64,000 nucleotides of DNA from an uncultured Bacteroidales bacterium (GCA_905234755.1 CAJOIT010000005.1:62001-126000); one strand, 5' to 3'; shown: positions 52,098-61,609, counted from the stretch's first letter. The notes: a model not told the origin generated them from the sequence alone. Translations and numbers: made by a program.

Positions 52098-52772
52098 TTA
52101 CTTTTCCAGTTTCTTCTTCATCCCATCAAGTAGCGACTGAATCTCATTTATATCCTTCTCCATTTTGGATATTTCCTTCGAAAACTCGTCCAACTGCTGT
52201 ATTTCCTTCATTGCATTCAGTTGTGTTCTAAGGGTCACCAATGCTTCCTCGAACGACTTTACCGGTCTGAAAATAAATTTCTCCAAAGCCGATTCAAGCG
52301 CCTCTCCGCGCAGATTCTTTCCGACAATCACGCCGTTGCCATCAATGAGAAAGTTGCACGGAATACTATTAACCTGATACAACCTTCCAGCTGCAGAATT
52401 CCAATACTGCAAATCGCTAACATTGGTCCATGTCAACTTATCCGACTCGATAGCTTTTGTCCAGTTTTCGGCTGACTTGTCAAGCGAAACGCCATACACG
52501 GTGAAACCATCGCCTGCCTGAAAATATTTGTCCTTGTACGCATTGTATGCCTTCACAACATTCGGATTCTCCTTGCGACAAGGGCCACACCACGATGCCC
52601 AAAAGTCAATCAAAACCATCTTGCCTCGCAACGACGACAACTTTACTGTATCGCCATTAGGATTCGGCAAACTAATTTCCGGAGCAATATCTCCTACATT
52701 AATGCCAATATTTTGCGCACTTGCAATGAATGATAAAATCACCGCTACCGTCAAAACAAATATTCTCTTCAT
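52098..52772 (-). CDS. TlpA-like thiol-disulfide oxidoreductase (exported)
   Basis: A 224-residue exported thioredoxin-fold protein. Start MKRIFVLTVAVILSFIASAQ (52772), the signal peptide; the longer frame overlaps murA and is rejected. The AhpC/TSA-like TlpA domain contains GDIAPEISLPNPNGDTVKLSSLRGK and the redox motif FWASWCGPCRKENP, then YGVSLDKSAENW, with cis-Pro in NSIPCNFLIDGNG. An unusual C-terminal helical coiled-coil tail (about residues 175-224: MKEIQQLDEFSKEISKMEKD) has no counterpart in minimal TlpA proteins. It probably reduces periplasmic disulfides. It follows murA by 4 bp in one operon. Confidence 0.88.
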   Translation of the reverse strand: MKRIFVLTVAVILSFIASAQNIGINVGDIAPEISLPNPNGDTVKLSSLRGKMVLIDFWASWCGPCRKENPNVVKAYNAYKDKYFQAGDGFTVYGVSLDKSAENWTKAIESDKLTWTNVSDLQYWNSAAGRLYQVNSIPCNFLIDGNGVIVGKNLRGEALESALEKFIFRPVKSFEEALVTLRTQLNAMKEIQQLDEFSKEISKMEKDINEIQSLLDGMKKKLEK

Positions 52773-52776
52773 AACA

Positions 52777-54087
52777 CTAATAATTAATTCTTTCAATTTT
52801 TGCACCTAACTTATTCAGGCGTACATCTATATTCTCGTATCCGCGGTCAATCTGCTCGATATTCCTTATAATGCTTGAGCCTTGCGCCGACATTGCCGCA
52901 ATCAGCAATGCCATACCAGCACGAATATCGGGCGAGTTCATAACAGTTCCCCTGAGCCTTATCTGGTTGTCGAGTCCGATTACAGTAGCTCTATGCGGGT
53001 CGCAAAGTATAATCTGAGCACCCATGTCAATCAGCTTATCAACAAAGAACAGACGGCTTTCGAACATCTTCTGGTGAATCAGCACGCTGCCCTTTGCCTG
53101 TGTTGCCACGACGAGGAAAACACTCAACAAGTCGGGCGTAAGTCCCGGCCATATTGCATCGGAAATATTCATTATGGAACCGTCGATGAAACTTTCAATC
53201 TGATAATGGTCGTGATGCGGTATGTAAATGTCATCGTTTATATGCTCAAGCTTGATACCCAGTCTCCTGAATGAATCGGGAATAATTCCCAGCATATCGT
53301 AACGCACATTCTTGATTGTGAGTTCAGAGCCTGTCATCGCAGCCATTCCAATGAAACTGCCGATTTCAATCATATCGGGCAAAATGGTATGTTCTGCTCC
53401 GTGGAATTCATCAACACCTTCGATATGCAACAAGTTAGAGCCGATTCCAGTTATTTTTGCCCCCATCCTATTCAGAAGTTTGCACAACTGCTGTATATAT
53501 GGTTCGCAGGCAGCGTTGTAAATGGTGGTCTCACCTTTTGCCCTTACTGCCGCCATAATGATGTTTGCAGTACCAGTTACAGATGCCTCTTCAAGATGTA
53601 TATATGTACCTTCAAGTTTTTCTGCTTCAAGGGTATAGAAATTTTCCTCGAAACTATAGTTGAATTTTGCACCAAGCTTTTGGAAACCAATAAAGTGTGT
53701 ATCCAAACGACGACGACCAATCTTGTCGCCTCCAGGCTTAGGCATCCATACCTTGCCGAAACGCGCCAAGAGTGGACCGAGAATCATTATCGAACCGCGG
53801 AGTGCAGCTCCATCGGCACGGAAAGCTTCGGATTCCAGGTATCCTAAGTTTACATCATCAGCCTTGAATGTGTAAACACCGTTTCCATGGCGAGTAACCT
53901 TCACGCCCATTGCAATCAGCAGGTCAATCAGTTTGTTTACATCCAAAATGTTTGGAATGTTGCTGATTTTTACGCTGTCGCTTGTAAGCAAGGTGGCGCA
54001 TATTACCTGCAAAGCTTCATTTTTTGCGCCTTGCGGTACTATTTCACCGCTTAGGACATGTCCGCCTTCTATCTTAAAAGTACCCAT
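52777..54087 (-). CDS. murA: UDP-N-acetylglucosamine 1-carboxyvinyltransferase (MurA), Asp-type active site
   Basis: First committed step of peptidoglycan synthesis: enolpyruvyl transfer from PEP to UDP-GlcNAc. The 436-residue length is normal. Signatures are QGAKNEALQVI, ADGAALRGSIMILGPLLARFG, SVTGTANIIMAA and HTILPDMIEIGSFIGMAAMTG, ending RGYENIDVRLNKLGAKI. The loop that carries the catalytic Cys in E. coli (PGGC) here reads MPKPGGDKIGRRR, with Asp at about residue 121. In known Asp-type MurA enzymes this makes the enzyme insensitive to fosfomycin. Encoded between the DUF4290 and TlpA-like genes. Confidence 0.96.
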   Translation of the reverse strand: MGTFKIEGGHVLSGEIVPQGAKNEALQVICATLLTSDSVKISNIPNILDVNKLIDLLIAMGVKVTRHGNGVYTFKADDVNLGYLESEAFRADGAALRGSIMILGPLLARFGKVWMPKPGGDKIGRRRLDTHFIGFQKLGAKFNYSFEENFYTLEAEKLEGTYIHLEEASVTGTANIIMAAVRAKGETTIYNAACEPYIQQLCKLLNRMGAKITGIGSNLLHIEGVDEFHGAEHTILPDMIEIGSFIGMAAMTGSELTIKNVRYDMLGIIPDSFRRLGIKLEHINDDIYIPHHDHYQIESFIDGSIMNISDAIWPGLTPDLLSVFLVVATQAKGSVLIHQKMFESRLFFVDKLIDMGAQIILCDPHRATVIGLDNQIRLRGTVMNSPDIRAGMALLIAAMSAQGSSIIRNIEQIDRGYENIDVRLNKLGAKIERINY

Positions 54088-54102
54088 GAATGCCTTATTT
54101 AA

Positions 54103-54750
54103 TCAATGTTTCTTCTTCTTTTTCTGTGGATTGCCAGTAGGTTGCGGTTGCGCAGCCTTTTTCTTCTTCTTGCCTGTCGCAGGAACTGCCTGAGCTTGCA
54201 AAAGTACATCCTTATAGTCGCCAAGCTTTATATTTTCGGGAACTTGCACGCGACCTTCGGTCATGAAAACTATTTCGCGGAATATAACATCATCCGGTAT
54301 CAATTCCTTTTTCCACTGGACATACGAACGCTTCATAAAGTTTGCAATGTCGGTAAACATTGCGCGATAGCATTCCTCATCTTTTTCCTCCTCCAACTTT
54401 GCGAGCATAGCCTCGACAATCTTACCATAATGCTTAAACATTATCGAGTTGTCGGAATAAGAAAGACGGTCGGGCTTCTGCGACTTTACATCCTCGGTGA
54501 TTACAGGGAAAGGCCAGTCGACATCCAACTTGAAGCCTGACAACTCCGACAGCTGGTCCCATAGTTTATGCTTGTAGTCGGCTTCCTCCCTTATTGCAGG
54601 ATTCATATTTTCCATGATTCCGACAATTGTTCTTGCTGCCTTATTGCGCTCGTTTCTATCTGGAATTGAGCAACAATGGTCAACCATCTCCTGTATGATG
54701 CGACCATACTCTGGAATCCTCAAACCCGTCCTCTGTGTATTATAGTCCAT
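54103..54750 (-). CDS. DUF4290 domain protein
   Basis: A 215-residue protein of the DUF4290 family, restricted to Bacteroidetes and commonly next to murA. It is helical, soluble and without a signal (MDYNTQRTGLRIPEYGRIIQEMVDHC; ERNKAARTIVGIMENMNP; DHKLWDQL-type motif YKHKLWDQLSELSGF). The C-terminus is a Lys-rich low-complexity tail (KKKKKAAQPQPTGNPQKKKKKH) that could bind nucleic acid or membrane. ATG 54750 is used rather than an upstream in-frame start at 54768 that overlaps the promoter. Function unknown. First gene of the murA operon. Confidence 0.88.
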   Translation of the reverse strand: MDYNTQRTGLRIPEYGRIIQEMVDHCCSIPDRNERNKAARTIVGIMENMNPAIREEADYKHKLWDQLSELSGFKLDVDWPFPVITEDVKSQKPDRLSYSDNSIMFKHYGKIVEAMLAKLEEEKDEECYRAMFTDIANFMKRSYVQWKKELIPDDVIFREIVFMTEGRVQVPENIKLGDYKDVLLQAQAVPATGKKKKKAAQPQPTGNPQKKKKKH

Positions 54751-54765
54751 ACAATATTTTTGTTG

Positions 54766-54773
54766 CAAAGTTA
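54766..54773 (-). promoter_or_regulatory. -7 promoter element for the DUF4290-murA-TlpA operon
   Basis: TAACTTTG on the minus strand, overlapping the uvrD stop codon, 16 nt before the ATG at 54750. Confidence 0.55.
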
Positions 54774-57104
54774 GTCCAATATTTGCAATTTAGCAAACTT
54801 TAATAATAATGTTTTAGTGTCGCCACTATCGAACTCGACAATAAGTTTTGTGTTCTCTCCATCGCCAATCCTGTCAACAATACGACCTTCGCCAAACATC
54901 TTGTGCTTAATCCTTACGCCCGCAACAAGCTGGCTCGCATCAGCAATTTCATCTGACTGCTTTGCCGAAACCTTTTTCAGCGGAACCAAATTCCTATGCG
55001 CAGGCTGCTGGACACTTGGTTGACTAACGGCTTTCTTTTGCATGAAGCCACCGTCGTATGATGGTTTTCTCTGGAAACTCGTATATCCTTCGAACTCGCT
55101 GTCGAACACGGCAGTAAACGGATTTACCGTAAGTCCGTGCCAATCGACATACGACACATCTATATCCTTGAGGAAACGGCTCGGCGCCATCGGCGTAAGC
55201 TTTCCGAATCGGAATCTATTCTCAGCATAATAGAGCATTATTCTTTTCCTCGCTCTCGTGATTGCCACATAAAACAAACGGCGCTCCTCTTCAAGATCGT
55301 TAGGATCCATAACAGTAAGCGCTCCCGGGAAAAGATTCTCCTCAACGCCCGTAACAAACACATTGTCATACTCTAGACCCTTTGACGAATGGATTGTCAT
55401 CAGCGACACGCGATTAAGGTCGCCATCATCAGGTTCTTCGAGGTCTGTAAGCACCGAAACATTCTCCAGATAATTCAATATGCCGTTGGGCTCTCCTGTT
55501 TCGCGATGAGTGTCGCAGAACATTTTCACACCATTCAGCAGTTCCTGAATGTTTTCGCGACGATTTTCCCCTTCGGGTGTCTTGTCAGACTGCAAGTCGC
55601 TGATAATTCCCGACTCCTTAAGCATCTCGTCAACAAACGAATAGGCATCGTATGAGTCAATCCTTTCGGAAAAACCGTTTATCATCGTCGCAAATTCTTT
55701 CAGGCGCATGCGCGTAGGCACATTCACATCCATCGGATATTTGTCAGGATTGAAAATTATGTCCCACACCGAAACCTGCAACGATTCGGCAGTAGCCACA
55801 ACCTTGTCGATTGTAGTCTGACCTATTTTCCTTGATGGATAGTTTACAATCCTCTTGAACGACTGCACATCATCATGGTTTACCGAGAATCTAACATACG
55901 CAAGCGCATCCTTGATTTCCTTCCTCTGATAGAACGACAATCCGCCGAAAACCTTGTAAGGAATACCCTGCGAACGCATAGCCTCCTCCAAGATTCGCGA
56001 CTGGGCGTTTGTCCTGTACAACACCGCAAAATCGGAATACTGCGCGCCTTCATCATGAAGTTCGATAATCTTCTTGGCGACCATTACGCCTTCCATATTG
56101 TCCGACACAGCCTTGTTTATCTGCACCTTGTCGCCAACCTCGTTTTCGGAGAAAACATTCTTGCGAATCTGACCTTTATTCTTCTTTATAAGCGAATTGG
56201 CAGCATCAACAATGTTCTGCGTACTACGATAGTTCTGCTCCAGCTTAAAAAGTTCATAGTCGGGATAGTCGTTCTTAAAATTCAGTATGTTTTGAATTTC
56301 AGCGCCTCGGAACGAATATATGCTCTGGGCATCATCACCTACGACAAACAGTCTGCGGTTCTTTTCCGACAAATTCTTGACAATAAGGTACTGTGCAAAG
56401 TTTGTATCTTGATACTCATCAACAAGGAAATAGTCGAACCGTTCCTGATACTTGGCAAGTGTCAGCGGGTCGACCTTGAAAAGAATATTGGTGTACAAAA
56501 GCAAATCGTCAAAATCCATGACATTGGAACGGCGACATCTTTGGTAATAAGTCTTGTAAATATTTCCAAATTCTGGACGATGCGCACCCCTGTCCTCTGC
56601 AGCGTATGTGTTGTTCGACAAGTACGGGTCGGGGAGAATAAGTCTGTTCTTGCATGCCGATATGCGACCAAATATACTCTTGTATTTGTAATGCTCCTCG
56701 TCAAGTTTCATTTCTTTTATTATATCCTTGACGAGATTCTGAGAATCAGCAGTATCGTATATGGTAAAATTGCTTGTGAAACCTATTTTGTCAGCCTCAA
56801 TCCTAAGCATACGACCGAAAATGGAATGGAAAGTTCCCATCCACAACGCCTGTGATGCATTGTAGCCCAATAGCGTATCGATACGCTCCTTCATTTCTGC
56901 CGCAGCCTTATTTGTAAAAGTAAGAGCCATAATCCTATGAGGGTCCATGCCCATAGAAATAAGGTAGGCAATCTTGTGCGTCAGCACCCTCGTCTTGCCG
57001 GAACCAGCTCCCGCAATGACCAGACTAGGACCATCGCAATATAAAACCGCTTGCTTCTGCGGTGAGTTTAAGCCTTTTACGAATATATTTTCCGTTTCCA
57101 TCAT
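54771..57104 (-). CDS. uvrD: ATP-dependent DNA helicase UvrD/PcrA
   Basis: A superfamily 1 3'-5' DNA helicase of about 777 residues, acting in nucleotide excision and mismatch repair. Motifs in order: GLNSPQKQAVLY (Q), AGAGSGKTRVL (I), MALTFTNKAA (Ia), LVDEYQDTNFAQY (II), VVGDDAQSIYSFRGAE (III), LEQNYRSTQNI (IV), SLMTIHSSKGLEYDNVFV (V) and LFYVAITRARKRIML (VI), then a C-terminal Tudor-like segment (VRIKHKMFGEGRIVDRIG). The first frame codon is TTG at 57107; ATG 57104 or 57101 is used in practice. Own promoter at 57121. Confidence 0.96.
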   Translation of the reverse strand: MMETENIFVKGLNSPQKQAVLYCDGPSLVIAGAGSGKTRVLTHKIAYLISMGMDPHRIMALTFTNKAAAEMKERIDTLLGYNASQALWMGTFHSIFGRMLRIEADKIGFTSNFTIYDTADSQNLVKDIIKEMKLDEEHYKYKSIFGRISACKNRLILPDPYLSNNTYAAEDRGAHRPEFGNIYKTYYQRCRRSNVMDFDDLLLYTNILFKVDPLTLAKYQERFDYFLVDEYQDTNFAQYLIVKNLSEKNRRLFVVGDDAQSIYSFRGAEIQNILNFKNDYPDYELFKLEQNYRSTQNIVDAANSLIKKNKGQIRKNVFSENEVGDKVQINKAVSDNMEGVMVAKKIIELHDEGAQYSDFAVLYRTNAQSRILEEAMRSQGIPYKVFGGLSFYQRKEIKDALAYVRFSVNHDDVQSFKRIVNYPSRKIGQTTIDKVVATAESLQVSVWDIIFNPDKYPMDVNVPTRMRLKEFATMINGFSERIDSYDAYSFVDEMLKESGIISDLQSDKTPEGENRRENIQELLNGVKMFCDTHRETGEPNGILNYLENVSVLTDLEEPDDGDLNRVSLMTIHSSKGLEYDNVFVTGVEENLFPGALTVMDPNDLEEERRLFYVAITRARKRIMLYYAENRFRFGKLTPMAPSRFLKDIDVSYVDWHGLTVNPFTAVFDSEFEGYTSFQRKPSYDGGFMQKKAVSQPSVQQPAHRNLVPLKKVSAKQSDEIADASQLVAGVRIKHKMFGEGRIVDRIGDGENTKLIVEFDSGDTKTLLLKFAKLQILD

Positions 57105-57120
57105 CAATTTTCTTCGATGA

Positions 57121-57128
57121 CAAAAATA
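57121..57128 (-). promoter_or_regulatory. -7 promoter element for uvrD
   Basis: TATTTTTG on the minus strand, 17 nt before the start. Confidence 0.55.
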
Positions 57129-57180
57129 GCAACGAAAAGCATTGCAACGCCACGAAGCGGAATAAACTTATCAACAAAAT

Positions 57181-58005
57181 TTACCTTTGGAGCTTGCGCT
57201 GTTCGCGCCTGTAGTCACGGTTGATATTCGGGTTGTACTTACGACCAAACTGATATGCAATATACATCGACCACATAAAGTTGTGCGGCTGATTATACAT
57301 TATAGTCACTGGGAAATAGTAGAAATCCACAATACCACCAACTTCGATTGCACTAACAATCATTGCATTTTGTGCAAAATCGAACGAAAAATCAAGTTTT
57401 ATGTAATTTCCGGGACGAACCTTCATCTCTTTAAATCCAGTCGAAAAAGGAGCCTTTGTTACTATATCCGACACTTTCCCCGTATAATAGTCCTCGAACC
57501 GATGCGGGCTACAATGGTAATTTGCAGTACTATTAAAGACAGTCACACTATCGACCATCTCATAGTACATAGGCTTCTCGAAGGCGAACGAAAATCCCGC
57601 ATTTGCCTGCAAATGTATGGACACACTATTTTTGTCGCGTTTTTCAAACAGCATCCAATTGTAACCATACCCAGCCCTAATATTGTGTACAGAATTATCC
57701 TTTCCGAAAATAAAACGCTTGACATTATTGCTATACGAAGCAAAATACGAATTTATCATCTTGACCTCCTTAGGACTGGACACATAATCGTATTCGACCT
57801 CATAATTGCGACGCAACCTATAGGTAACACGCTGGGCAAAAGTGTACATAAATCCAAATCCATTGGTATTGACCTTTGCTCCAAACTGATTCACATTATA
57901 CCGCAACGATTCTCTGTCTTCAGCAAACTCGCCCTGTGCATTTGCCAATTGACATACGCACACAATGAAAAAAAGCAGCACTATGAAATTCCTATACAAA
58001 GTCAT
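57181..58005 (-). CDS. Outer-membrane beta-barrel-like protein, unknown function
   Basis: A 274-residue exported protein with signal peptide NFIVLLFFIVCVCQLANAQ. The mature part alternates amphipathic strands rich in aromatic residues (GFGFMYTFAQRVTYRLRRNYEVEYDYV, HNIRAGYGYNWMLF, VSIHLQANAGFSFAF, YIKLDFSFDFAQ, FMWSMYIAYQFGRKYNP), which suggests a small outer-membrane barrel. The end is basic (RDYRREQRKLQR). It follows a small lipoprotein gene by 38 bp, probably in one transcript. Confidence 0.7.
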   Translation of the reverse strand: MTLYRNFIVLLFFIVCVCQLANAQGEFAEDRESLRYNVNQFGAKVNTNGFGFMYTFAQRVTYRLRRNYEVEYDYVSSPKEVKMINSYFASYSNNVKRFIFGKDNSVHNIRAGYGYNWMLFEKRDKNSVSIHLQANAGFSFAFEKPMYYEMVDSVTVFNSTANYHCSPHRFEDYYTGKVSDIVTKAPFSTGFKEMKVRPGNYIKLDFSFDFAQNAMIVSAIEVGGIVDFYYFPVTIMYNQPHNFMWSMYIAYQFGRKYNPNINRDYRREQRKLQR

Positions 58006-58043
58006 AATACCGCCCCAGATAAAAAGCCAAGTCCAGATTCAAA

Positions 58044-58178
58044 CTATGCGACATCTTCAGCAACGAGTTCCACCTGCGAAGCATCGCTATATGCTGGACA
58101 ATTTTCGACAGACCTACAAGATACGAGGAGTGCCATAGCAAACAATGCTGTTAATAGTACGACCAAGAACTTTTTCAT
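58044..58178 (-). CDS. Small lipoprotein (44 residues)
   Basis: MKKFLVVLLTALFAMALLVSC is a lipoprotein signal, with the lipidated Cys at about 21. The 24-residue mature part CRSVENCPAYSDASQVELVA is short and acidic at the end. The upstream frame extension to 58229 runs through the promoter and is ignored. Short lipoproteins with a CxxxxxCPAYS start occur in Bacteroidetes; the role is unknown. It leads a likely two-gene unit with the barrel-like protein. Confidence 0.7.
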   Translation of the reverse strand: MKKFLVVLLTALFAMALLVSCRSVENCPAYSDASQVELVAEDVA

Positions 58179-58198
58179 AATCGAAATATTTATTTCGG

Positions 58199-58206
58199 CA
58201 AAGTTA
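58199..58206 (-). promoter_or_regulatory. -7 promoter element for the small lipoprotein gene
   Basis: TAACTTTG on the minus strand, 21 nt before the ATG at 58178. Confidence 0.55.
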
Positions 58207-58270
58207 TAAACGAAATTTCTGATATACAACTAAATTGTTGTTTTTTATTAACATAATTTATCAACCATAA

Positions 58271-58307
58271 AAAAAAAGAGAAAGAACCTTTAGGATTCTT
58301 TCTCTTT
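58271..58307 (-). terminator. Rho-independent terminator after the T9SS repeat protein gene
   Basis: On the minus strand AAAGAGAAAGAA / TTCTTTCTCTTT (12 bp) is followed by TTTT, 21 nt past the stop at 58328. Confidence 0.85.
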
Positions 58308-58327
58308 CAGTTATGAAAAATATGTAC

Positions 58328-61279
58328 TTATTCCACTACAATCTTCCTTGCAGCCACCTTGTCTCCCGAGATTATTCTCAAGAAATATGTTCCAGCTGGC
58401 AATTCATTGTCGAAACTTACAGTCTGCTCGCCTGTGGTTATCTTTTCATTCAACAACGAACCACTTACACTATAAATCTGGAATGTAACATCGCCGTCAA
58501 AATCTTCTGAACTTACAGTAAACTGACCATTGTTTGGATTCGGGTAGATGCTAAGACCTGCGAACACTTCATCTTCTACAGAGTTGGGGAAGAATGATAT
58601 TGTTACATTGTGGTCTTCGTGAATATCGCGGAAGATAATTTCGTTTGAAGCATAGTTTGCAACCAAGTTTCCATCAATGTCAAGCTGTGAGATATGGTAA
58701 CCTGCGTTTGGAGTTACTCTAAGTGTAACATCCGAACCAACGACTACCGATGTATCATTTGGAGTAACACTTCCACCTGCTGTTGTAACCTCAACATGTA
58801 CATTGTAGTAAGGTCTTACATCCTTATACTTAACCGTAATATAATAGTTCTCTGTTATGCTATCGATTGTATAAACATTGTCGACAACATATTCAACCTG
58901 TGAAATAGTCGGGTATCTCATAATACCATTCACCATTACTGTATCAAGTGCATAGTTCTCGTCTGGAACAAATACAACATGCTGTTCTGTTCCTGCTTCA
59001 ACTACAATTGTTCCATTAGGTTCTACTGCTCCATGTCCGCCCAATACAACTGTTGTTATTGTGTGGATTGTAGCACCCGAAACATTTATGTCACCAACTA
59101 ATTCATATACTGATCTTGGATTTGAACATGTTTCAGCAACTCTGTCATAATGTGTCAAGTCATCACATCCAGGAGCAACATAATCTGAACCTAATGCATC
59201 GCCACCATTTGCACAGGTGTACAATGTTGTTTTGTACTGATAGTGTCCTGCTGTGGTAAACATCATTGTGTAGTCAATTGTTCTGTCCCTACCTGCCAAT
59301 TCGTCGAAAAGACCAAGTGTGAAAGCACCAACATTATAAGTAGCATCTTCCTGTTCCAATACATAGTTCAACATTCCGCTTCCGCTTTCAATTGTACTGG
59401 TAACGAAATCTTCATCTGTAACATTTACATTGTATGAGAAAACACCATATCTTGTTGCATCAGCTACTACAATGCTTGTTGTATCAGTATTCCAGTATAT
59501 GAGTTCGTATCCAACACCACAAAGGTTCTCAAGCATACAATTTGAATGCATCTTCAATGAGAAATCAATGGTATCACCTACTTCGTGATCCGAAGTGAAG
59601 TTAACATATTCAACATACGGACCTCTGAATTCTACAAATTCACCATGAATAGTATGGTCTGCATATACTGTCAATGTATAATTGTTACCACTAATTCCTT
59701 CTGTTACGGGTTCACCATCGAGAGAAACGGAACCGAGTCTATAACCCGATTCGGGAACGAAAGCTACTGTATATGTAGTACCGCAATCTACTTCAGCTTC
59801 TGATACTGCAACACTTCCATGTTCTCCTGCCGACAATGACAATGTGTATTTTATTTCAACATACGAAATAGTAATTGTTGTGTCGCTAACAACATTTGCC
59901 AAGGTGTAGTAACCTTCTCCGTCAGCCACAAGTTCAACATCATTTACCATTACACTTTCAATCTGATGGCATTCTGCAAGTCTAAATCCGAATACGAAAT
60001 CACTACCATTTTCAACAGAATCTATAACTGCAGATTCGTGTACATAGAGAGAATCAACATTTACTGGGATAACAATCGAATCGGTATCGTGCATGCCCAC
60101 GAATGTGATACCGAACTTGTCTGCTACAGGAGCATCCGGATCTACCTCAAAAGTTGCAGCAATTGTATGATCTGCTGTAACATTTGTGAATGTGTAACCG
60201 CCATTTTCATCAAGCTGTTCGGTAACATTTACTTCGTTTTCGGTTTCTGCATCAACAATTACACTTGCTACTTTGTATCCTGAATTAGCTGCAATTGTGA
60301 ATGTCTTGTCACCTCCTTCCGGAACAGCAACTTCTCCCGCAGGAGTAATTGTTCCGTTTTCTCCAGCAGTTGCTGTGATTGTGTAATTTGTAACAACTTG
60401 AACAGGTTCAAATGATACTGCGAGTGTATGATCTGCTGTTACTGCTGCAAAAGTGTAAACACCATTTTCATCAAGCTGTGCGGTAACATCTAGTTCATTT
60501 TCGGTTTCTGCATCTAATATTACGCTTGCCACTCTGTAATCAGTTTCTGGAGTGATTGTGAACGCAGGTGTTGCATTTTCGTCTACCGTAACTGTTGTGG
60601 TTACAACCTCGCCGTTGTAAGAAACGGTTCCGTGCTCACCTACTGTAAGAGTAATGGTGTATGTCGGTGCAGGTATTTCCTCGAAAGTAACATAAAGAGT
60701 ATGGTCTGCTGTTACTGCTGCAAAGGTGTATACGCCATTTTCATCAAGCTGTGCTGTAACATTTAGTTCGTTTTCAGTTTCTGCATCAACTATTACGCTT
60801 GCTACCCTGTAACCGGTTTCCGGAGTGATAGTGAACGCTGGTGTTGCGTCTTCTTCTACTGTAACTGATGTTGTCACAACCTCGCCATTGTAAGTAACAG
60901 TTCCATGCTCTCCTACTGTAAGAGTAATCGTGTAGGTATCTACAGGATCAGCCTCGAAAGTAACATCAATGGTATGGTTTGCTGTTACTGCTTCGAAGGT
61001 GTATACTCCGTTTTCGTCAAGCTGGTTGGTTACATTCGTGCCGCCTTCGTTTGCAATATCAACTATTACATTTGCAACATGAGAACCAGTTGCTGGAGTA
61101 ATTGTGAATGCCGGTGTTGCATTTTCGTCTACTGTAACCACTTGTGCATTTTCAAGAGCTTCGCTGTTGTATGAAACAGTTCCATTTCCTGTAATGTTAA
61201 CAGTGATTTCATAATTCTGGGCATTAGCAAACAACGACAGCAGCAATGCCACGCAAATCAAAATAAAACTTCTTCTCAT
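58328..61279 (-). CDS. T9SS-secreted repeat protein
   Basis: A 983-residue surface protein. The signal is RRSFILICVALLLSLFANAQ. Four tandem repeats of about 91 residues follow (about 22-388), each with Y(T/E)IT(L/V)...GTV(T/S)YN, TPAFTITP(E/A)TG, VASVIVDAE, TAQLDENGVYTFAAVTADHT; more divergent copies of the same beta unit lie at about 480-565 and 740-900. A central non-repeat domain (about 570-730) resembles a cohesin/ligand-binding sandwich. The end is a T9SS type A sorting domain (IYPNPNNGQFTVSSE, LPAGTYFLRIISGD, RKIVVE). No catalytic domain is visible; probably an adhesin or S-layer-like protein. Confidence 0.87.
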   Translation of the reverse strand: MRRSFILICVALLLSLFANAQNYEITVNITGNGTVSYNSEALENAQVVTVDENATPAFTITPATGSHVANVIVDIANEGGTNVTNQLDENGVYTFEAVTANHTIDVTFEADPVDTYTITLTVGEHGTVTYNGEVVTTSVTVEEDATPAFTITPETGYRVASVIVDAETENELNVTAQLDENGVYTFAAVTADHTLYVTFEEIPAPTYTITLTVGEHGTVSYNGEVVTTTVTVDENATPAFTITPETDYRVASVILDAETENELDVTAQLDENGVYTFAAVTADHTLAVSFEPVQVVTNYTITATAGENGTITPAGEVAVPEGGDKTFTIAANSGYKVASVIVDAETENEVNVTEQLDENGGYTFTNVTADHTIAATFEVDPDAPVADKFGITFVGMHDTDSIVIPVNVDSLYVHESAVIDSVENGSDFVFGFRLAECHQIESVMVNDVELVADGEGYYTLANVVSDTTITISYVEIKYTLSLSAGEHGSVAVSEAEVDCGTTYTVAFVPESGYRLGSVSLDGEPVTEGISGNNYTLTVYADHTIHGEFVEFRGPYVEYVNFTSDHEVGDTIDFSLKMHSNCMLENLCGVGYELIYWNTDTTSIVVADATRYGVFSYNVNVTDEDFVTSTIESGSGMLNYVLEQEDATYNVGAFTLGLFDELAGRDRTIDYTMMFTTAGHYQYKTTLYTCANGGDALGSDYVAPGCDDLTHYDRVAETCSNPRSVYELVGDINVSGATIHTITTVVLGGHGAVEPNGTIVVEAGTEQHVVFVPDENYALDTVMVNGIMRYPTISQVEYVVDNVYTIDSITENYYITVKYKDVRPYYNVHVEVTTAGGSVTPNDTSVVVGSDVTLRVTPNAGYHISQLDIDGNLVANYASNEIIFRDIHEDHNVTISFFPNSVEDEVFAGLSIYPNPNNGQFTVSSEDFDGDVTFQIYSVSGSLLNEKITTGEQTVSFDNELPAGTYFLRIISGDKVAARKIVVE
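60115..61216 (-). repeat. Tandem coding repeats of about 273 bp
   Basis: Four copies inside the T9SS repeat protein gene. Copies 2 and 3 are nearly identical in protein and DNA (GGAGTGAT, ATTTTCATCAAGCTGTGC and GTATGGTCTGCTGTTACTGC recur), indicating recent duplication or gene conversion. Confidence 0.75.
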
Positions 61280-61563
61280 AACTTTTCTGAATAATCGAAG
61301 ACATAAATTTCTCGCGAACGCGCACCGTCTTCGGTTAAATGCACGCTCATCGTTAAATTACAATTATGTTCTAAATATCTGTTATACATAAATTTATAAC
61401 CACAATCTTCTGCAATAAGGCCACAATTGCCTTCTTTACAAAAAACCAGACAAAGAAAATACTTTTTGTTGACAATGCAAAAAAAATATTAAGTGTTTCA
61501 AATAAATTTGTTAACAACACCGCCAAGCATTTTCTCTACAACACCTATTTAATAATTAGACAC
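61280..61563. other. Gene-free stretch of 284 bp
   Basis: Upstream region of the T9SS repeat protein gene. AT-rich, no convincing ORF, tRNA or TAnnTTTG element found; bounded on the right by the terminator at 61564. Confidence 0.5.
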
Positions 61564-61590
61564 AAAAAAGGGCTACCGATTCGGCAGCCC
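61564..61590 (-). terminator. Rho-independent terminator after the DPP IV gene
   Basis: On the minus strand GGGCTGCCG-aat-CGGTAGCCC (one wobble) followed by TTTTTT, 20 nt past the stop. Confidence 0.85.
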
Positions 61591-61609
61591 TATAATAGGA
61601 TGTAGAACA

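Noticed and set aside
55875-56855. 326-codon plus-strand frame opposite uvrD
   Set aside because: Shadow of uvrD; all helicase motifs are on the minus strand and the plus-strand frame has no recognisable features.
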